From contig NZ_CP061313.1 in the NCBI RefSeq assembly GCF_018688235.1, positions 1,719,130 to 1,783,129 on the forward strand: a DNA stretch of 64,000 nt. Reading direction: 5' to 3'. Below the pieces are notes generated by a model. It saw only the letters and a program-made list of their open reading frames with translations, had not been told where the DNA came from and ran no database searches. The stretch comes from Polynucleobacter sp. AP-Nino-20-G2 (lineage in GTDB: Bacteria > Pseudomonadota > Gammaproteobacteria > Burkholderiales > Burkholderiaceae). Both the position numbers and the translations under genes were made by a program. Positions 26,358 to 35,633 of the stretch are shown here, piece by piece (position 1 is the stretch's first letter; each line of letters opens with the position of its first letter).

Positions 26358-27488
26358 ATGCGCATAGGAGTACCGCTGGAAATCAGACCTGGGGAAACCC
26401 GCGTTGCCGCGACACCGGAAACCGTTAAGAAACTGATTGGCCAAGGCCATACAGTTGTTATTCAAAAGGATGCTGGCGTTTCAGCTAGCCAACCAGACTC
26501 CGCCTATGAAGCAGTTGGCGCAAGTATTGGAAGCGCAGCTGATGCCTTTGGCGCAGAGATTGTGCTCAAAGTGCGCGCGCCCGAAGCTGCAGAGCTCAAG
26601 CAAATTAAATCCGGTAGTGTTCTCATTGGCATGCTCGATCCATTTGATAGCGACAACATTGCTGCGATGGCTGCTCAAGGCGTGACCGCATTCTCATTAG
26701 AGGCTGCGCCACGTACTACTCGTGCTCAAAGCATGGATGTGCTGTCTTCACAAGCCAACATTGCCGGCTACAAAGCTGTGATGGTTGCGGCTAATGAATA
26801 TCAACGCTTTATGCCAATGCTCATGACCGCCGCTGGAACCGTCAAAGCTGCTCGCGTATTAATCTTGGGTGCTGGCGTTGCTGGCTTGCAAGCGATCGCA
26901 ACAGCGAAACGTTTAGGCGCTGTAATCGAAGCCTCTGACGTACGTCCCGCCGCTAAAGAGCAAATCGAATCTCTCGGCGCAAAATTTGTTGACGTGCCAT
27001 ACGAAACAGATGAAGAGCGCGAAATTGCCCAAGGTGTTGGTGGCTATGCCCGACCAATGCCTGAGGCATGGATGAAACGTCAAGCAGCCTTGGTTGCTGA
27101 ACGCGCTCAACAAGCTGACATCGTCATTACAACTGCACTCATTCCAGGCCGCAAGCCACCAGTCTTACTGCACAGCGACACTGTTGCCAATATGAAACCA
27201 GGCTCGATTGTGATTGACTTGGCTGCTGGTCGTGGCGATAACGGCTCAGGCAACTGTCCACTAACAGAAGCTGACAAGATTGTTGAAAAGAATGGCGTGA
27301 AGATTGTGGGTTACACCAATTTGGCAAGCATGGTGGCTGCTGACGCATCTGCTTTGTATGCGCGTAACCTGCTCGATTTCATGAAGCTGATCGTGGACAA
27401 AGAAGCGAAGTTAGTTATCCCAAGTGATGATGACATCGTTACTGCCTGCTTAATGTGTCGTGATGGCCTAGCCGTCCGCAAAAACTAA
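26358..27488 (+). CDS. pntAA: NAD(P) transhydrogenase subunit alpha 1 (soluble NAD-binding)
   Basis: This 376-residue soluble domain I binds NAD(H). It opens [20 protein letters not shown], typical of the alanine dehydrogenase/PntA N-terminal domain, and carries the Rossmann segment [22 protein letters not shown] and [23 protein letters not shown]. The start has a GGAG site 7 bases upstream; an ATG 5 bases earlier is out of frame. The transhydrogenase is split over three genes here, as in Rhodospirillum rubrum, rather than two as in E. coli. Confidence 0.96.
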   Translation: MRIGVPLEIRPGETRVAATPETVKKLIGQGHTVVIQKDAGVSASQPDSAYEAVGASIGSAADAFGAEIVLKVRAPEAAELKQIKSGSVLIGMLDPFDSDNIAAMAAQGVTAFSLEAAPRTTRAQSMDVLSSQANIAGYKAVMVAANEYQRFMPMLMTAAGTVKAARVLILGAGVAGLQAIATAKRLGAVIEASDVRPAAKEQIESLGAKFVDVPYETDEEREIAQGVGGYARPMPEAWMKRQAALVAERAQQADIVITTALIPGRKPPVLLHSDTVANMKPGSIVIDLAAGRGDNGSGNCPLTEADKIVEKNGVKIVGYTNLASMVAADASALYARNLLDFMKLIVDKEAKLVIPSDDDIVTACLMCRDGLAVRKN

Positions 27489-27513
27489 TCAAAATTCATT
27501 CGAAGGAAACATC

Positions 27514-27852
27514 ATGGATCTCGCTGCTTTTCAAAGCATCCTCACAGTCCAAAACATCACCGTATTTGTGTTGGCCATTTTTGTTGGCTATCACGTAGTT
27601 TGGAATGTCACCCCAGCACTACATACCCCGCTCATGGCAGTTACTAATGCTATTTCCGGAATCATTATTGTTGGCGCGCTGTTACAAACAGAAGTGATTG
27701 GTGGCGATGAAATCACTCTCACCAGCATCATTGGTGCAGTAGCGGTTTTCTTAGCCTCAATCAATATTTTTGGTGGCTTTATGGTCACCCGTCGCATGCT
27801 TGAAATGTTCAAGAAAAAAGCCCCAAAGGCTGATGCGGCTGGAACTAAATAA
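27514..27852 (+). CDS. pntAB: NAD(P) transhydrogenase subunit alpha 2 (membrane)
   Basis: The 112-residue protein is almost entirely membrane-spanning, with about three helices including [42 protein letters not shown]. This matches the small membrane part of domain II that is fused to PntA in E. coli. It starts 26 bases after pntAA behind an AAGGAAAC ribosome site. Together with pntB it forms the proton channel of the enzyme. Confidence 0.95.
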   Translation: MDLAAFQSILTVQNITVFVLAIFVGYHVVWNVTPALHTPLMAVTNAISGIIIVGALLQTEVIGGDEITLTSIIGAVAVFLASINIFGGFMVTRRMLEMFKKKAPKADAAGTK

Positions 27853-27884
27853 AACTAGAACAAGATCTAATAGAGACCCAAATA

Positions 27885-29252
27885 ATGTCAAACATCACTG
27901 CGATTTCATATCTCATTTCATCGGTGTTATTCATCCTCGCTTTGCGCGGACTATCATCACCAACCACTTCACGCCAAGGCAACACCTTTGGCATGATCGG
28001 CATGCTGCTAGCCGTCATCACCACTTTCATGATTCCTGACTTTAAGCCAGTCTTCTCATTGATTATTGGTGCTATTGTCGGCGGCGCAATCATCGGAACA
28101 CTTGCAGCTAAGCGCGTACAAATGACGAAGATGCCAGAGCTCGTAGCGCTCATGCACTCATTCGTTGGTTTATCTGCGGTATTGATCGCAATTGCAGCGG
28201 TATACAACCCAGCTCATGACCATACTGGCGCACAAAAGATTGAACTCTTTATCGGCGCGTTTATTGGTGCAATCACCTTTACTGCCTCTGTCATTGCTTT
28301 CGGAAAACTATCAGGCAAGGTAAGCGGTAAGCCAGTAACGTTCGCTGGTCAACACCTACTTAACCTCATTCTTGCCATTGGCATGATTTCTGGCGGCATC
28401 ATGTACTTCATGACAGGCAGCCACGAAGCTTTCCTCATCATGTGTGCAATTGCCTTGGTATTGGGTGTGACTTTGATCATCCCAATCGGCGGTGCAGATA
28501 TGCCAGTGGTGGTATCGATGCTGAACAGCTACTCTGGTTGGGCGGCTGCAGGTATTGGCTTCACACTGAACAACCCCGTATTGATCATTGCCGGCGCTTG
28601 CGTTGGCTCCTCTGGCGCGATTCTGTCTTACATCATGTGTAAAGCGATGAACCGCTCCATCCTCGCAGTATTGCTTGGCGGCTTTGGTGCCGAAGCTTCT
28701 GCAGGTGGCGCTGATGATGGCGGTCCAAAGAACTACAAAACTGGTTCACCAGAAGATGCGGCATTCTTGATGGAGAACGCTGACACAGTAGTGATTGTTC
28801 CAGGCTATGGTTTGGCAGTTGCGCGTGCTCAACATGCTCTTAAAGAACTCACTGAAAAACTCACTCATCATGGTGTCACAGTGAAGTATGCGATTCACCC
28901 AGTGGCTGGACGTATGCCTGGTCACATGAACGTACTCTTGGCTGAAGCTGAAGTGCCGTACGACCAAGTGTTTGAGATGGAAGATATCAATAGCGACTTT
29001 GGTCAAGCTGACGTAGTGCTAGTGCTTGGTGCAAACGACGTTGTGAACCCTGCCGCGCGCACACCTGGTAGCCCAATCTTTGGTATGCCAATCTTAGAGG
29101 CATTCAAAGCCAAAACGATTATCGTGAACAAACGCTCTATGGCAGCAGGTTACGCTGGCCTCGATAACGAGCTCTTCTACATGGATAAAACCATGATGGT
29201 CTTCGGTGATGCGAAGAAAGTTGTAGAAGATATGGTGAAGTCTGTTAGCTAA
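27885..29252 (+). CDS. pntB: NAD(P) transhydrogenase subunit beta
   Basis: The 455-residue protein has an N-terminal membrane domain of about eight or nine helices and a C-terminal soluble domain III that binds NADP(H): VVIVPGYGLAVARAQHAL, HPVAGRMPGHMNVLLAEA and VLVLGANDVVNPAARTPGSPIFGMPILE are visible. The complex couples proton entry to hydride transfer from NADH to NADP+, supplying NADPH. It closes the pntAA-pntAB-pntB operon and is followed by a good terminator. Confidence 0.97.
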   Translation: MSNITAISYLISSVLFILALRGLSSPTTSRQGNTFGMIGMLLAVITTFMIPDFKPVFSLIIGAIVGGAIIGTLAAKRVQMTKMPELVALMHSFVGLSAVLIAIAAVYNPAHDHTGAQKIELFIGAFIGAITFTASVIAFGKLSGKVSGKPVTFAGQHLLNLILAIGMISGGIMYFMTGSHEAFLIMCAIALVLGVTLIIPIGGADMPVVVSMLNSYSGWAAAGIGFTLNNPVLIIAGACVGSSGAILSYIMCKAMNRSILAVLLGGFGAEASAGGADDGGPKNYKTGSPEDAAFLMENADTVVIVPGYGLAVARAQHALKELTEKLTHHGVTVKYAIHPVAGRMPGHMNVLLAEAEVPYDQVFEMEDINSDFGQADVVLVLGANDVVNPAARTPGSPIFGMPILEAFKAKTIIVNKRSMAAGYAGLDNELFYMDKTMMVFGDAKKVVEDMVKSVS

Positions 29253-29277
29253 GCGCTTTACTCAAGCCAAATAAAAC

Positions 29278-29300
29278 AACCGCCTACGGGCGGTTTTTTA
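29278..29300 (+). terminator. Rho-independent terminator of the pnt operon
   Basis: AACCGCC (29278-29284) pairs with GGCGGTT (29289-29295) around a 4-base loop, followed by TTTT to 29299. It lies 25 bases after the pntB stop. Confidence 0.9.
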
Positions 29301-29362
29301 TTACGTTAAGATATAAAACAGCACCGCTAGAGTGTAAAAATAAAACTAAAGATGAGACAGAA

Positions 29363-30328
29363 ATGAATGTCAAACTATTGTTGTTTGTGGTGACAAGCGC
29401 GCTCTGCTTTACTTCCGTACAAGCACAAAACTTATACCCCAATCGCCCAATTCAAATAATCATGCCCTTGCAAGCTGGCAGTGGAGTCGATATTTTGATG
29501 CGCCCCATCGCCCAAAGAATGGGGGAGAATTTAGATCAAGCAATCACCATAGAAAATATTCCAGGAGGTGCCGGCTTAATTGGCGCCAATAAAGTGGCCC
29601 AAGCCAACCCCGATGGATACGTATTGGGGGCCTTTAACGATAGTATTTTGACCATGTTACCCAATCTTTATAAAAAGATTGACTATGATCCCATTCAAAG
29701 TTTTTCGCCTGTATCTGAAGTTGCGGCAATAACTTTCGTCATGGTAGCCAACCCCGCATTTCCAGGAAATACTGCCGCCGACTTGATTCGCATTGCCAAG
29801 GAAAATCCTGGAAAAATTGATTACGCGTCTGGGGGAAATGGTTCCCCGCAACATATTGGAATGGAGATCTTTAGACAATATACCGGCGCACCAATCGTGC
29901 ATATCCCCTACCGCGGAGCAGCAGCAGCTGTAACTGATGTTATGGCAGGGCAGATTCCAGTGATGATGAGTGCGCTATCGGTCGTACTGCCACATATTCG
30001 TGCTGGCAAACTAAAAGTACTGGGGGTTGCAAGCAAGACTCGCTCGGCTCTGCTGCCAAACTCACCCACCATTAATGAAAGCGTTAAAGGATATGAATTT
30101 TCAACCTGGGGTGCCATTGTTGCGCCAAAAGGCACTTCTCCAGCCATGATTACCAAGTTGAATGACTCTCTTGCAACGGTATTAAAAGATCAAAAACTAC
30201 GCGATCAATTAATACAGCAGGGTTTTGAGTTTGTACCTTTGGGTCCAGATCACTTAAAAGAAATGATCTCTCAGGGACTTATCAAAATGAAAAAGCTTAT
30301 TCAGGATGGCGGCATTCGACCTGATTAA
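29363..30328 (+). CDS. Bug family tripartite tricarboxylate transporter substrate-binding protein
   Basis: This 321-residue exported protein has an N-terminal signal peptide (MNVKLLLFVVTSALCFTSVQAQ, cleavage likely after VQA). It then shows the Bug/TctC fold signatures YPNRPIQIIMPLQAGSGVDILMR, NIPGGAGLIGANKVAQANPDGY and IVHIPYRGAAAAVTDVMAGQIPVMMSA. Bug proteins bind small carboxylates, amides or amino acids in the periplasm, and most occur far from any tctAB membrane genes. None is present here either. It is flanked by terminators on both sides, so it is probably a single-gene unit. The ligand is unknown. Confidence 0.93.
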   Translation: MNVKLLLFVVTSALCFTSVQAQNLYPNRPIQIIMPLQAGSGVDILMRPIAQRMGENLDQAITIENIPGGAGLIGANKVAQANPDGYVLGAFNDSILTMLPNLYKKIDYDPIQSFSPVSEVAAITFVMVANPAFPGNTAADLIRIAKENPGKIDYASGGNGSPQHIGMEIFRQYTGAPIVHIPYRGAAAAVTDVMAGQIPVMMSALSVVLPHIRAGKLKVLGVASKTRSALLPNSPTINESVKGYEFSTWGAIVAPKGTSPAMITKLNDSLATVLKDQKLRDQLIQQGFEFVPLGPDHLKEMISQGLIKMKKLIQDGGIRPD

Positions 30329-30341
30329 TTTCCCGCAAAGA

Positions 30342-30367
30342 AAAAGGCTAGCAGTTGCTAGCCTTTT
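30342..30367. terminator. Bidirectional terminator between the Bug gene and the MFS gene
   Basis: AAAAGGCTAGCA (30342-30353) and TGCTAGCCTTTT (30356-30367) make a 12-bp perfect stem with A-run and T-run arms. It lies 13 bases after the Bug gene stop and about 40 bases before the end of the convergent transporter gene, so it can serve both strands. Confidence 0.85.
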
Positions 30368-30405
30368 AACTTCAGCCTAATGAGCCGTTGGTTAATAACA
30401 GCGCT

Positions 30406-31674
30406 TTACATCGTTTTTGCCTTAAGGTAGTTTGCGCGCATTGGACGCAATACAAAGAAAGCAAGAAGTGCTGCTGTGGCATCAAGAGCAATCATGATTC
30501 CAAATACAGGAATCCAGCTCTCAGTTACGCCATGGATATACGCCGCAATTGGACCACCGATGATGGAGCCTACACCTTGCGCCATGTACAAGAAACCATA
30601 GTTAGTAGTCGCATGCTTTTGACCAAAAGTATCGGTCAAAGTCGATGGGAACAAGGAGAAAATTTCACCCCAGCCAAAGAACACAATGCCGGACAAAATA
30701 ACAAACATCACAGGATCAGAGCGTGTCATTACCCAGAAGAACATTGCTACCGCCTCCAGACCAAATGCAATCGTCATGGTGTACTCGCGACCGATCTTAT
30801 CGGATACCCAACCAAACAAGGGGCGAGTCAAACCATTGGTGACGCGATCGATGGTTAACGCCAACGGCAAGGCCGCCATGCCGAAAACCATGGCAGAGGT
30901 GATGCCAAAGTCTTTTGCAAATGCACCCATCTGCGAGATCACCATTAAACCGGAAGTCGACATCATAGACATCATTAAAAACATCAGCCAAAACACCGGG
31001 GTTTTGAGCATGATTTTAGGTGGGACACCAGATGCGGCAGCCTCAATCTGACCAGCGGTCTGAACGCGATCAGCATGAGGTACACGAATGCCCTGAGCAG
31101 CCAAGAGACCTACCGCACCAATGATGTATCCAAAGAATGTCAAAGTGCCTTGTAGGCCACTTTCAGCCAAGCTAGTAGCGATCGGGAAGGTGGTCAATAA
31201 AGCGCCAATACCGTAACCCGCGGCAACCATACCCACTGCAAAGCCACGGTTGTTTGGAAACCAACGAACCATGAGACCAACAACACCAATGTAAACAATA
31301 CCGGTGCCTAGACCACCAAGGACGCCATAGGTAATGTATAGATTAGAAACAGTAGTGAGATTGGCGGAGAGCACCCAACTCATACCAGTCAAAATCGTAC
31401 CGATAGACAAGAGAAGACGTGGCCCGAACTTATCGACCAAATACCCTTGAAATGGCGAAAAGAATGTTTGTAAGACAATCAAAATAGAAAACGTTACTTG
31501 CAACTCGGTTAATGTGACGCCAAGTTGGCCCATAATGGGTTTAGTAAACAAAGCCCAAACATATTGTGGGCTTGAGATGGACATCATACAAATGACGCCT
31601 AGGGCAAGCTGCACCCATTTGGACTTCAGGGGGTTAGTGCTAGCAGGTGCCGCACCCATTGCTGCTGTACTCAT
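30406..31674 (-). CDS. OFA family MFS transporter (oxalate/formate antiporter-like)
   Basis: The 422-residue protein has about 12 hydrophobic helices with the OFA-like N-terminus KWVQLALGVICMMSISSPQYVWALFTKPI, then FSILIVLQTFFSPFQGYLVDKFGPR and YGVLGGLGTGIVYIGVVGLMVRWFPNNRGFAVG. A second half contains LTRPLFGWVSDKIGREYT, an MFS loop motif. OFA members exchange oxalate, formate or other small monocarboxylates. The ATG at 31674 has a strong AAGGAG site. No oxalate-degrading genes are nearby, so the substrate is open; a carboxylate is plausible. Confidence 0.9.
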   Translation of the reverse strand: MSTAAMGAAPASTNPLKSKWVQLALGVICMMSISSPQYVWALFTKPIMGQLGVTLTELQVTFSILIVLQTFFSPFQGYLVDKFGPRLLLSIGTILTGMSWVLSANLTTVSNLYITYGVLGGLGTGIVYIGVVGLMVRWFPNNRGFAVGMVAAGYGIGALLTTFPIATSLAESGLQGTLTFFGYIIGAVGLLAAQGIRVPHADRVQTAGQIEAAASGVPPKIMLKTPVFWLMFLMMSMMSTSGLMVISQMGAFAKDFGITSAMVFGMAALPLALTIDRVTNGLTRPLFGWVSDKIGREYTMTIAFGLEAVAMFFWVMTRSDPVMFVILSGIVFFGWGEIFSLFPSTLTDTFGQKHATTNYGFLYMAQGVGSIIGGPIAAYIHGVTESWIPVFGIMIALDATAALLAFFVLRPMRANYLKAKTM

Positions 31675-31773
31675 ACAAGTCTCCTTATTCGAACTACTAG
31701 AATTTCTAAATGCAATCTTTAGGAATTCATTGTGTTCTTGGAGGCTCGGGTAATCTCTTACCTATTCACCTCT

Positions 31774-31815
31774 TTGGTGCGTTCTGCATTGACTTGATGC
31801 ACCAATATGCACCAA
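31774..31815. repeat. TTGGTGC / GCACCAA repeat cluster upstream of the OFA transporter
   Basis: TTGGTGC at 31774-31780 is inverted relative to GCACCAA at 31799-31805 and again at 31809-31815; the last two sit in a direct repeat ATGCACCAAT. The cluster lies 100-140 bases upstream of the transporter start and just beyond the groEL terminator. This is a reasonable place for an operator, but the protein that would bind is not identified. Confidence 0.45.
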
Positions 31816-31845
31816 TAAAAAACGCCTGGTCTTTTGAACCAGGCG
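31816..31845 (-). terminator. Rho-independent terminator of groESL
   Basis: Read on the minus strand, CGCCTGGT/ACCAGGCG arms (plus-strand 31823-31830 and 31838-31845) form an 8-bp stem with a 7-base loop, followed by a run of six T (plus-strand A-run ending at 31822). It lies about 40 bases after the groEL stop. Confidence 0.88.
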
Positions 31846-31887
31846 CTCTTGTTTCTACAGCTTGATAGCCGAGGAAATTAACGGCAA

Positions 31888-33555
<1,668 letters not shown>

Positions 33556-33567
33556 TTAAGTACCGAA

Positions 33568-33858
33568 TTACTTCTGTACAACAGCCATGATGTCTTCTTC
33601 GCGCATTACGAGAAGCTCGTCGCTGCCGACCTTAACTGTTTGACCTGCATATTTGCCAAATAACACGCGATCGCCAACTTTGACGTCTGGTGCATTCAAC
33701 TTACCGCTGTCATCACGCTTGCCTGGGCCAACTGCCAATACTTCACCTTGATCAGGCTTTTCAGCGGCAGCATCAGGAATGATGATTCCAGAGGCAGTTT
33801 TTGATTCTTGATCTAAACGTTTAATGATTACGCGATCATGTAAAGGACGCAGATTCAT
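33568..33858 (-). CDS. groS: Co-chaperonin GroES
   Basis: The 96-residue protein begins [18 protein letters not shown] and includes [27 protein letters not shown], the mobile loop and core of GroES. It caps the GroEL ring. It is first in the groES-groEL operon, with a strong AGGAGAAGG ribosome site and a leader of about 110-130 bases that starts at the CIRCE-overlapped promoter. Confidence 0.98.
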   Translation of the reverse strand: MNLRPLHDRVIIKRLDQESKTASGIIIPDAAAEKPDQGEVLAVGPGKRDDSGKLNAPDVKVGDRVLFGKYAGQTVKVGSDELLVMREEDIMAVVQK

Positions 33859-33967
33859 TCCTTCTCCTATGTTAGTAAGTGTTAACTAATTAAAATAACC
33901 ATATAAATCAAAGCTTTATAATCTCTTCACACGGAAGCTAAGCAAATTAGCCTAAGCAAGGACAATC

Positions 33968-33994
33968 TTAGCACTCGCGTGTAGGGAGTGCTGA
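33968..33994 (-). promoter_or_regulatory. CIRCE operator (HrcA binding site) of groESL
   Basis: TTAGCACTC, nine bases, then GAGTGCTGA: the first arm matches the CIRCE consensus exactly and the second differs in one base (GAGTGCTAA expected). It overlaps the downstream edge of the groESL promoter, so HrcA bound here would block transcription start. hrcA itself is not in the window. Confidence 0.93.
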
Positions 33995-34023
33995 TTATAT
34001 AGGTCTGGCTCCTCCGATTTCAA
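33994..34023 (-). promoter_or_regulatory. Sigma-70 promoter of groESL
   Basis: On the minus strand the sequence reads TTGAAA, 18 bases, TATAAT (plus-strand 34018-34023 and 33994-33999). The -10 hexamer is perfect and abuts the CIRCE operator. A separate sigma-32 promoter was not recognised. Confidence 0.8.
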
Positions 34024-34042
34024 GGGCGGAATCTCCTTAAAT

Positions 34043-34071
34043 TTCATATGGGAAAACCCACTTTCTATAAT
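34043..34071 (+). promoter_or_regulatory. Possible sigma-70 promoter of the EAL-regulator-kinase operon
   Basis: A perfect TATAAT at 34066-34071 follows a weak TTCATA at 34043-34048 with a 17-base spacer. The start of transcription would fall near 34078, about 100 bases upstream of the EAL gene. The poor -35 box would fit a promoter that needs an activator. Confidence 0.5.
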
Positions 34072-34083
34072 TGAGGCAGGCAG

Positions 34084-34099
34084 GTAGGAAGATTCCTAC
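34084..34099. promoter_or_regulatory. Perfect palindrome GTAGGAA-GA-TTCCTAC, putative operator
   Basis: Two 7-base arms separated by two bases lie just downstream of the proposed start of the EAL-regulator-kinase operon. The TTCCTA half-site recalls the TTTCCTA heptads described for Bordetella BvgA, and a BvgA-type regulator is the second gene of this operon. The position after +1 would suit repression or autoregulation. The link is inference. Confidence 0.5.
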
Positions 34100-34175
34100 A
34101 CATAAATAAGCCTTAAGCCCTTACCGCTCCAATCTGTCATGCCTAGACTGGCTAATCAATGACTGGAGAATGCTG

Positions 34176-35003
34176 ATGAGCCCGAAATCCCGGCTGTACA
34201 CGCTTGTAAAGGCTTGGAAGAACAAACCCTTCCAAGAAGTGCGCGATGTCTGTGGCGAGCCTTGGCTTGGCCTGAGTAGCGAAGCGCTCGAAGAATACCA
34301 ATCCTGGTCTAAACGACAAGCGATTAGTAATGAACCCATCTTTAACACCCAAGGGACAAAACTGACAGGATCCATCTTTAGACCATTACTCACTGCCGCT
34401 GAACCTCAGCTCCTCCGCTTATTTATGGAGGGGTTAGACACGATCACCTACTGGTATCGCAGCGGTCGCTTTATTCCGGGAATATTGCCCATCCCCGAAA
34501 AGTCCATGGCATCTAGCAACTTTGTGGACGCCTTAATCGATCTGACGCTCAATTCTCGCTTACCAGTTGGCTTGGTCAACTTAGGAATCCAAATAAATGA
34601 AGGCGCCGATTATGCAGATCTGAGCAAAGAGGGTTTATTACGCATGCGCCGACTTGGCGTCTTGATTCACTTCCTCAATTTCTCCGGGGCAGCGTCACAC
34701 ATGCGCTGGATTGAAGAAATGCAACCGGAAGGGATTCATCTTGAATTAGGTCAGTTTCGAGTCAATGGTCTACCAGCTGAAATTAATGCACAAATTAAAT
34801 CGTTTCGCAGTCCAATTTATGCCAGCAAGATCACCTTGCTGAAAGATTTAGAGAACGCAACGAACTTAGGAGCATCTCACTGCTACGGCGGACTAATGAT
34901 GTCACCGGTTAGCCGCCATCAAATGCTTCACATTAGCGATAGTCGCATCGCTAAAGCCATTTTTTCGCTGCACCCTCATAAAAACCACAATGGAGACAAG
35001 TAA
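34176..35003 (+). CDS. Degenerate EAL-domain protein, probably catalytically inactive
   Basis: From the ATG at 34176 (GGAG 7 bases upstream; the ATG at 34170 is too close) the protein has 275 residues. The fold of an EAL phosphodiesterase can be traced: EPIFNTQGTKLTG near residue 53, RSGRFIPGILPIPE near 96, a strand VGLVNLGIQI near 131, GVLIHFLNFSGAASHMRWI at 161, GIHLELGQFRV at 186 and CYGGLMMSPV at 236. The catalytic residues are lost: the EAL triplet position reads GSI, and the DDFG position reads LNFSG. It is therefore unlikely to hydrolyse cyclic di-GMP and may act as a binding or regulatory protein. Its stop overlaps the start of the response regulator by one base. Bordetella BvgR, encoded next to bvgAS, is also an EAL protein. 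Confidence 0.72.
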   Translation: MSPKSRLYTLVKAWKNKPFQEVRDVCGEPWLGLSSEALEEYQSWSKRQAISNEPIFNTQGTKLTGSIFRPLLTAAEPQLLRLFMEGLDTITYWYRSGRFIPGILPIPEKSMASSNFVDALIDLTLNSRLPVGLVNLGIQINEGADYADLSKEGLLRMRRLGVLIHFLNFSGAASHMRWIEEMQPEGIHLELGQFRVNGLPAEINAQIKSFRSPIYASKITLLKDLENATNLGASHCYGGLMMSPVSRHQMLHISDSRIAKAIFSLHPHKNHNGDK

Positions 35004-35626
35004 TGAGAAAACGCGTGATGTTGGTAGACGATCATCCAGCCATGTTGATGGCCTTAAAAAGCATGCTGCAGGACCAATTGCTTTTTGAAATAGTGGGGCA
35101 AGCGCAAAACGGGGAGGAGTGCCTTCGCTCGATTAAAGAAGTCAATCCAAATATGGTGATCCTAGATCTCGATATGCCCAAGACGGATGGCTTTGATGTG
35201 ATTCGCCGCATCGGCCTCATGCATCCCGATGTTCGGATCCTAGTTTTATCCAGCCTTGATGAAGCGGTATATGGTGGACGCGTGAGATCCTTGGGTGCTC
35301 ATGGCTTTGTCAATAAGACTGCCGGTGCAGACATCATCTTGGCCGCATGTGTCGCCATCTCTCAGGGCTATACCTTTTTCACACACGGTAAAAATGGCAA
35401 CACCTCTCTAAGCGATGACGACAAACTAGCGTTGATATCGGACCGCGAGCTACAGGTCATGAAATACCTTGGCAAGGGCAATAGCAACCAGCAAATATCA
35501 GATCTATTGCATATCAGCAATAAAACCGTTGCGACCTATAAGACGAGAGTGTTTGACAAACTGGGTATTAATAATATTGCCGATTTGATCTTGTTTTGCC
35601 GCATGAACAACATTATCGAAAGCTAA
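35003..35626 (+). CDS. NarL/BvgA-type response regulator
   Basis: The 207-residue regulator has a receiver domain (residues about 3-120) with the acidic pocket VDDHPAM and phospho-acceptor Asp55 in MVILDLDMPKTDGFDV. A C-terminal LuxR/NarL helix-turn-helix follows (SDRELQVMKYLGKGNSNQQISDLLHISNKTVATYKTRV, given here in parts: SDRELQVMKYLGKG, then NKTVATYKTRV). Length and layout match BvgA and EvgA. It is coupled to the EAL gene by a one-base overlap and followed 7 bases later by the hybrid kinase, its probable partner. Confidence 0.92.
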   Translation: MRKRVMLVDDHPAMLMALKSMLQDQLLFEIVGQAQNGEECLRSIKEVNPNMVILDLDMPKTDGFDVIRRIGLMHPDVRILVLSSLDEAVYGGRVRSLGAHGFVNKTAGADIILAACVAISQGYTFFTHGKNGNTSLSDDDKLALISDRELQVMKYLGKGNSNQQISDLLHISNKTVATYKTRVFDKLGINNIADLILFCRMNNIIES

Positions 35627-35633
35627 GACAGGC

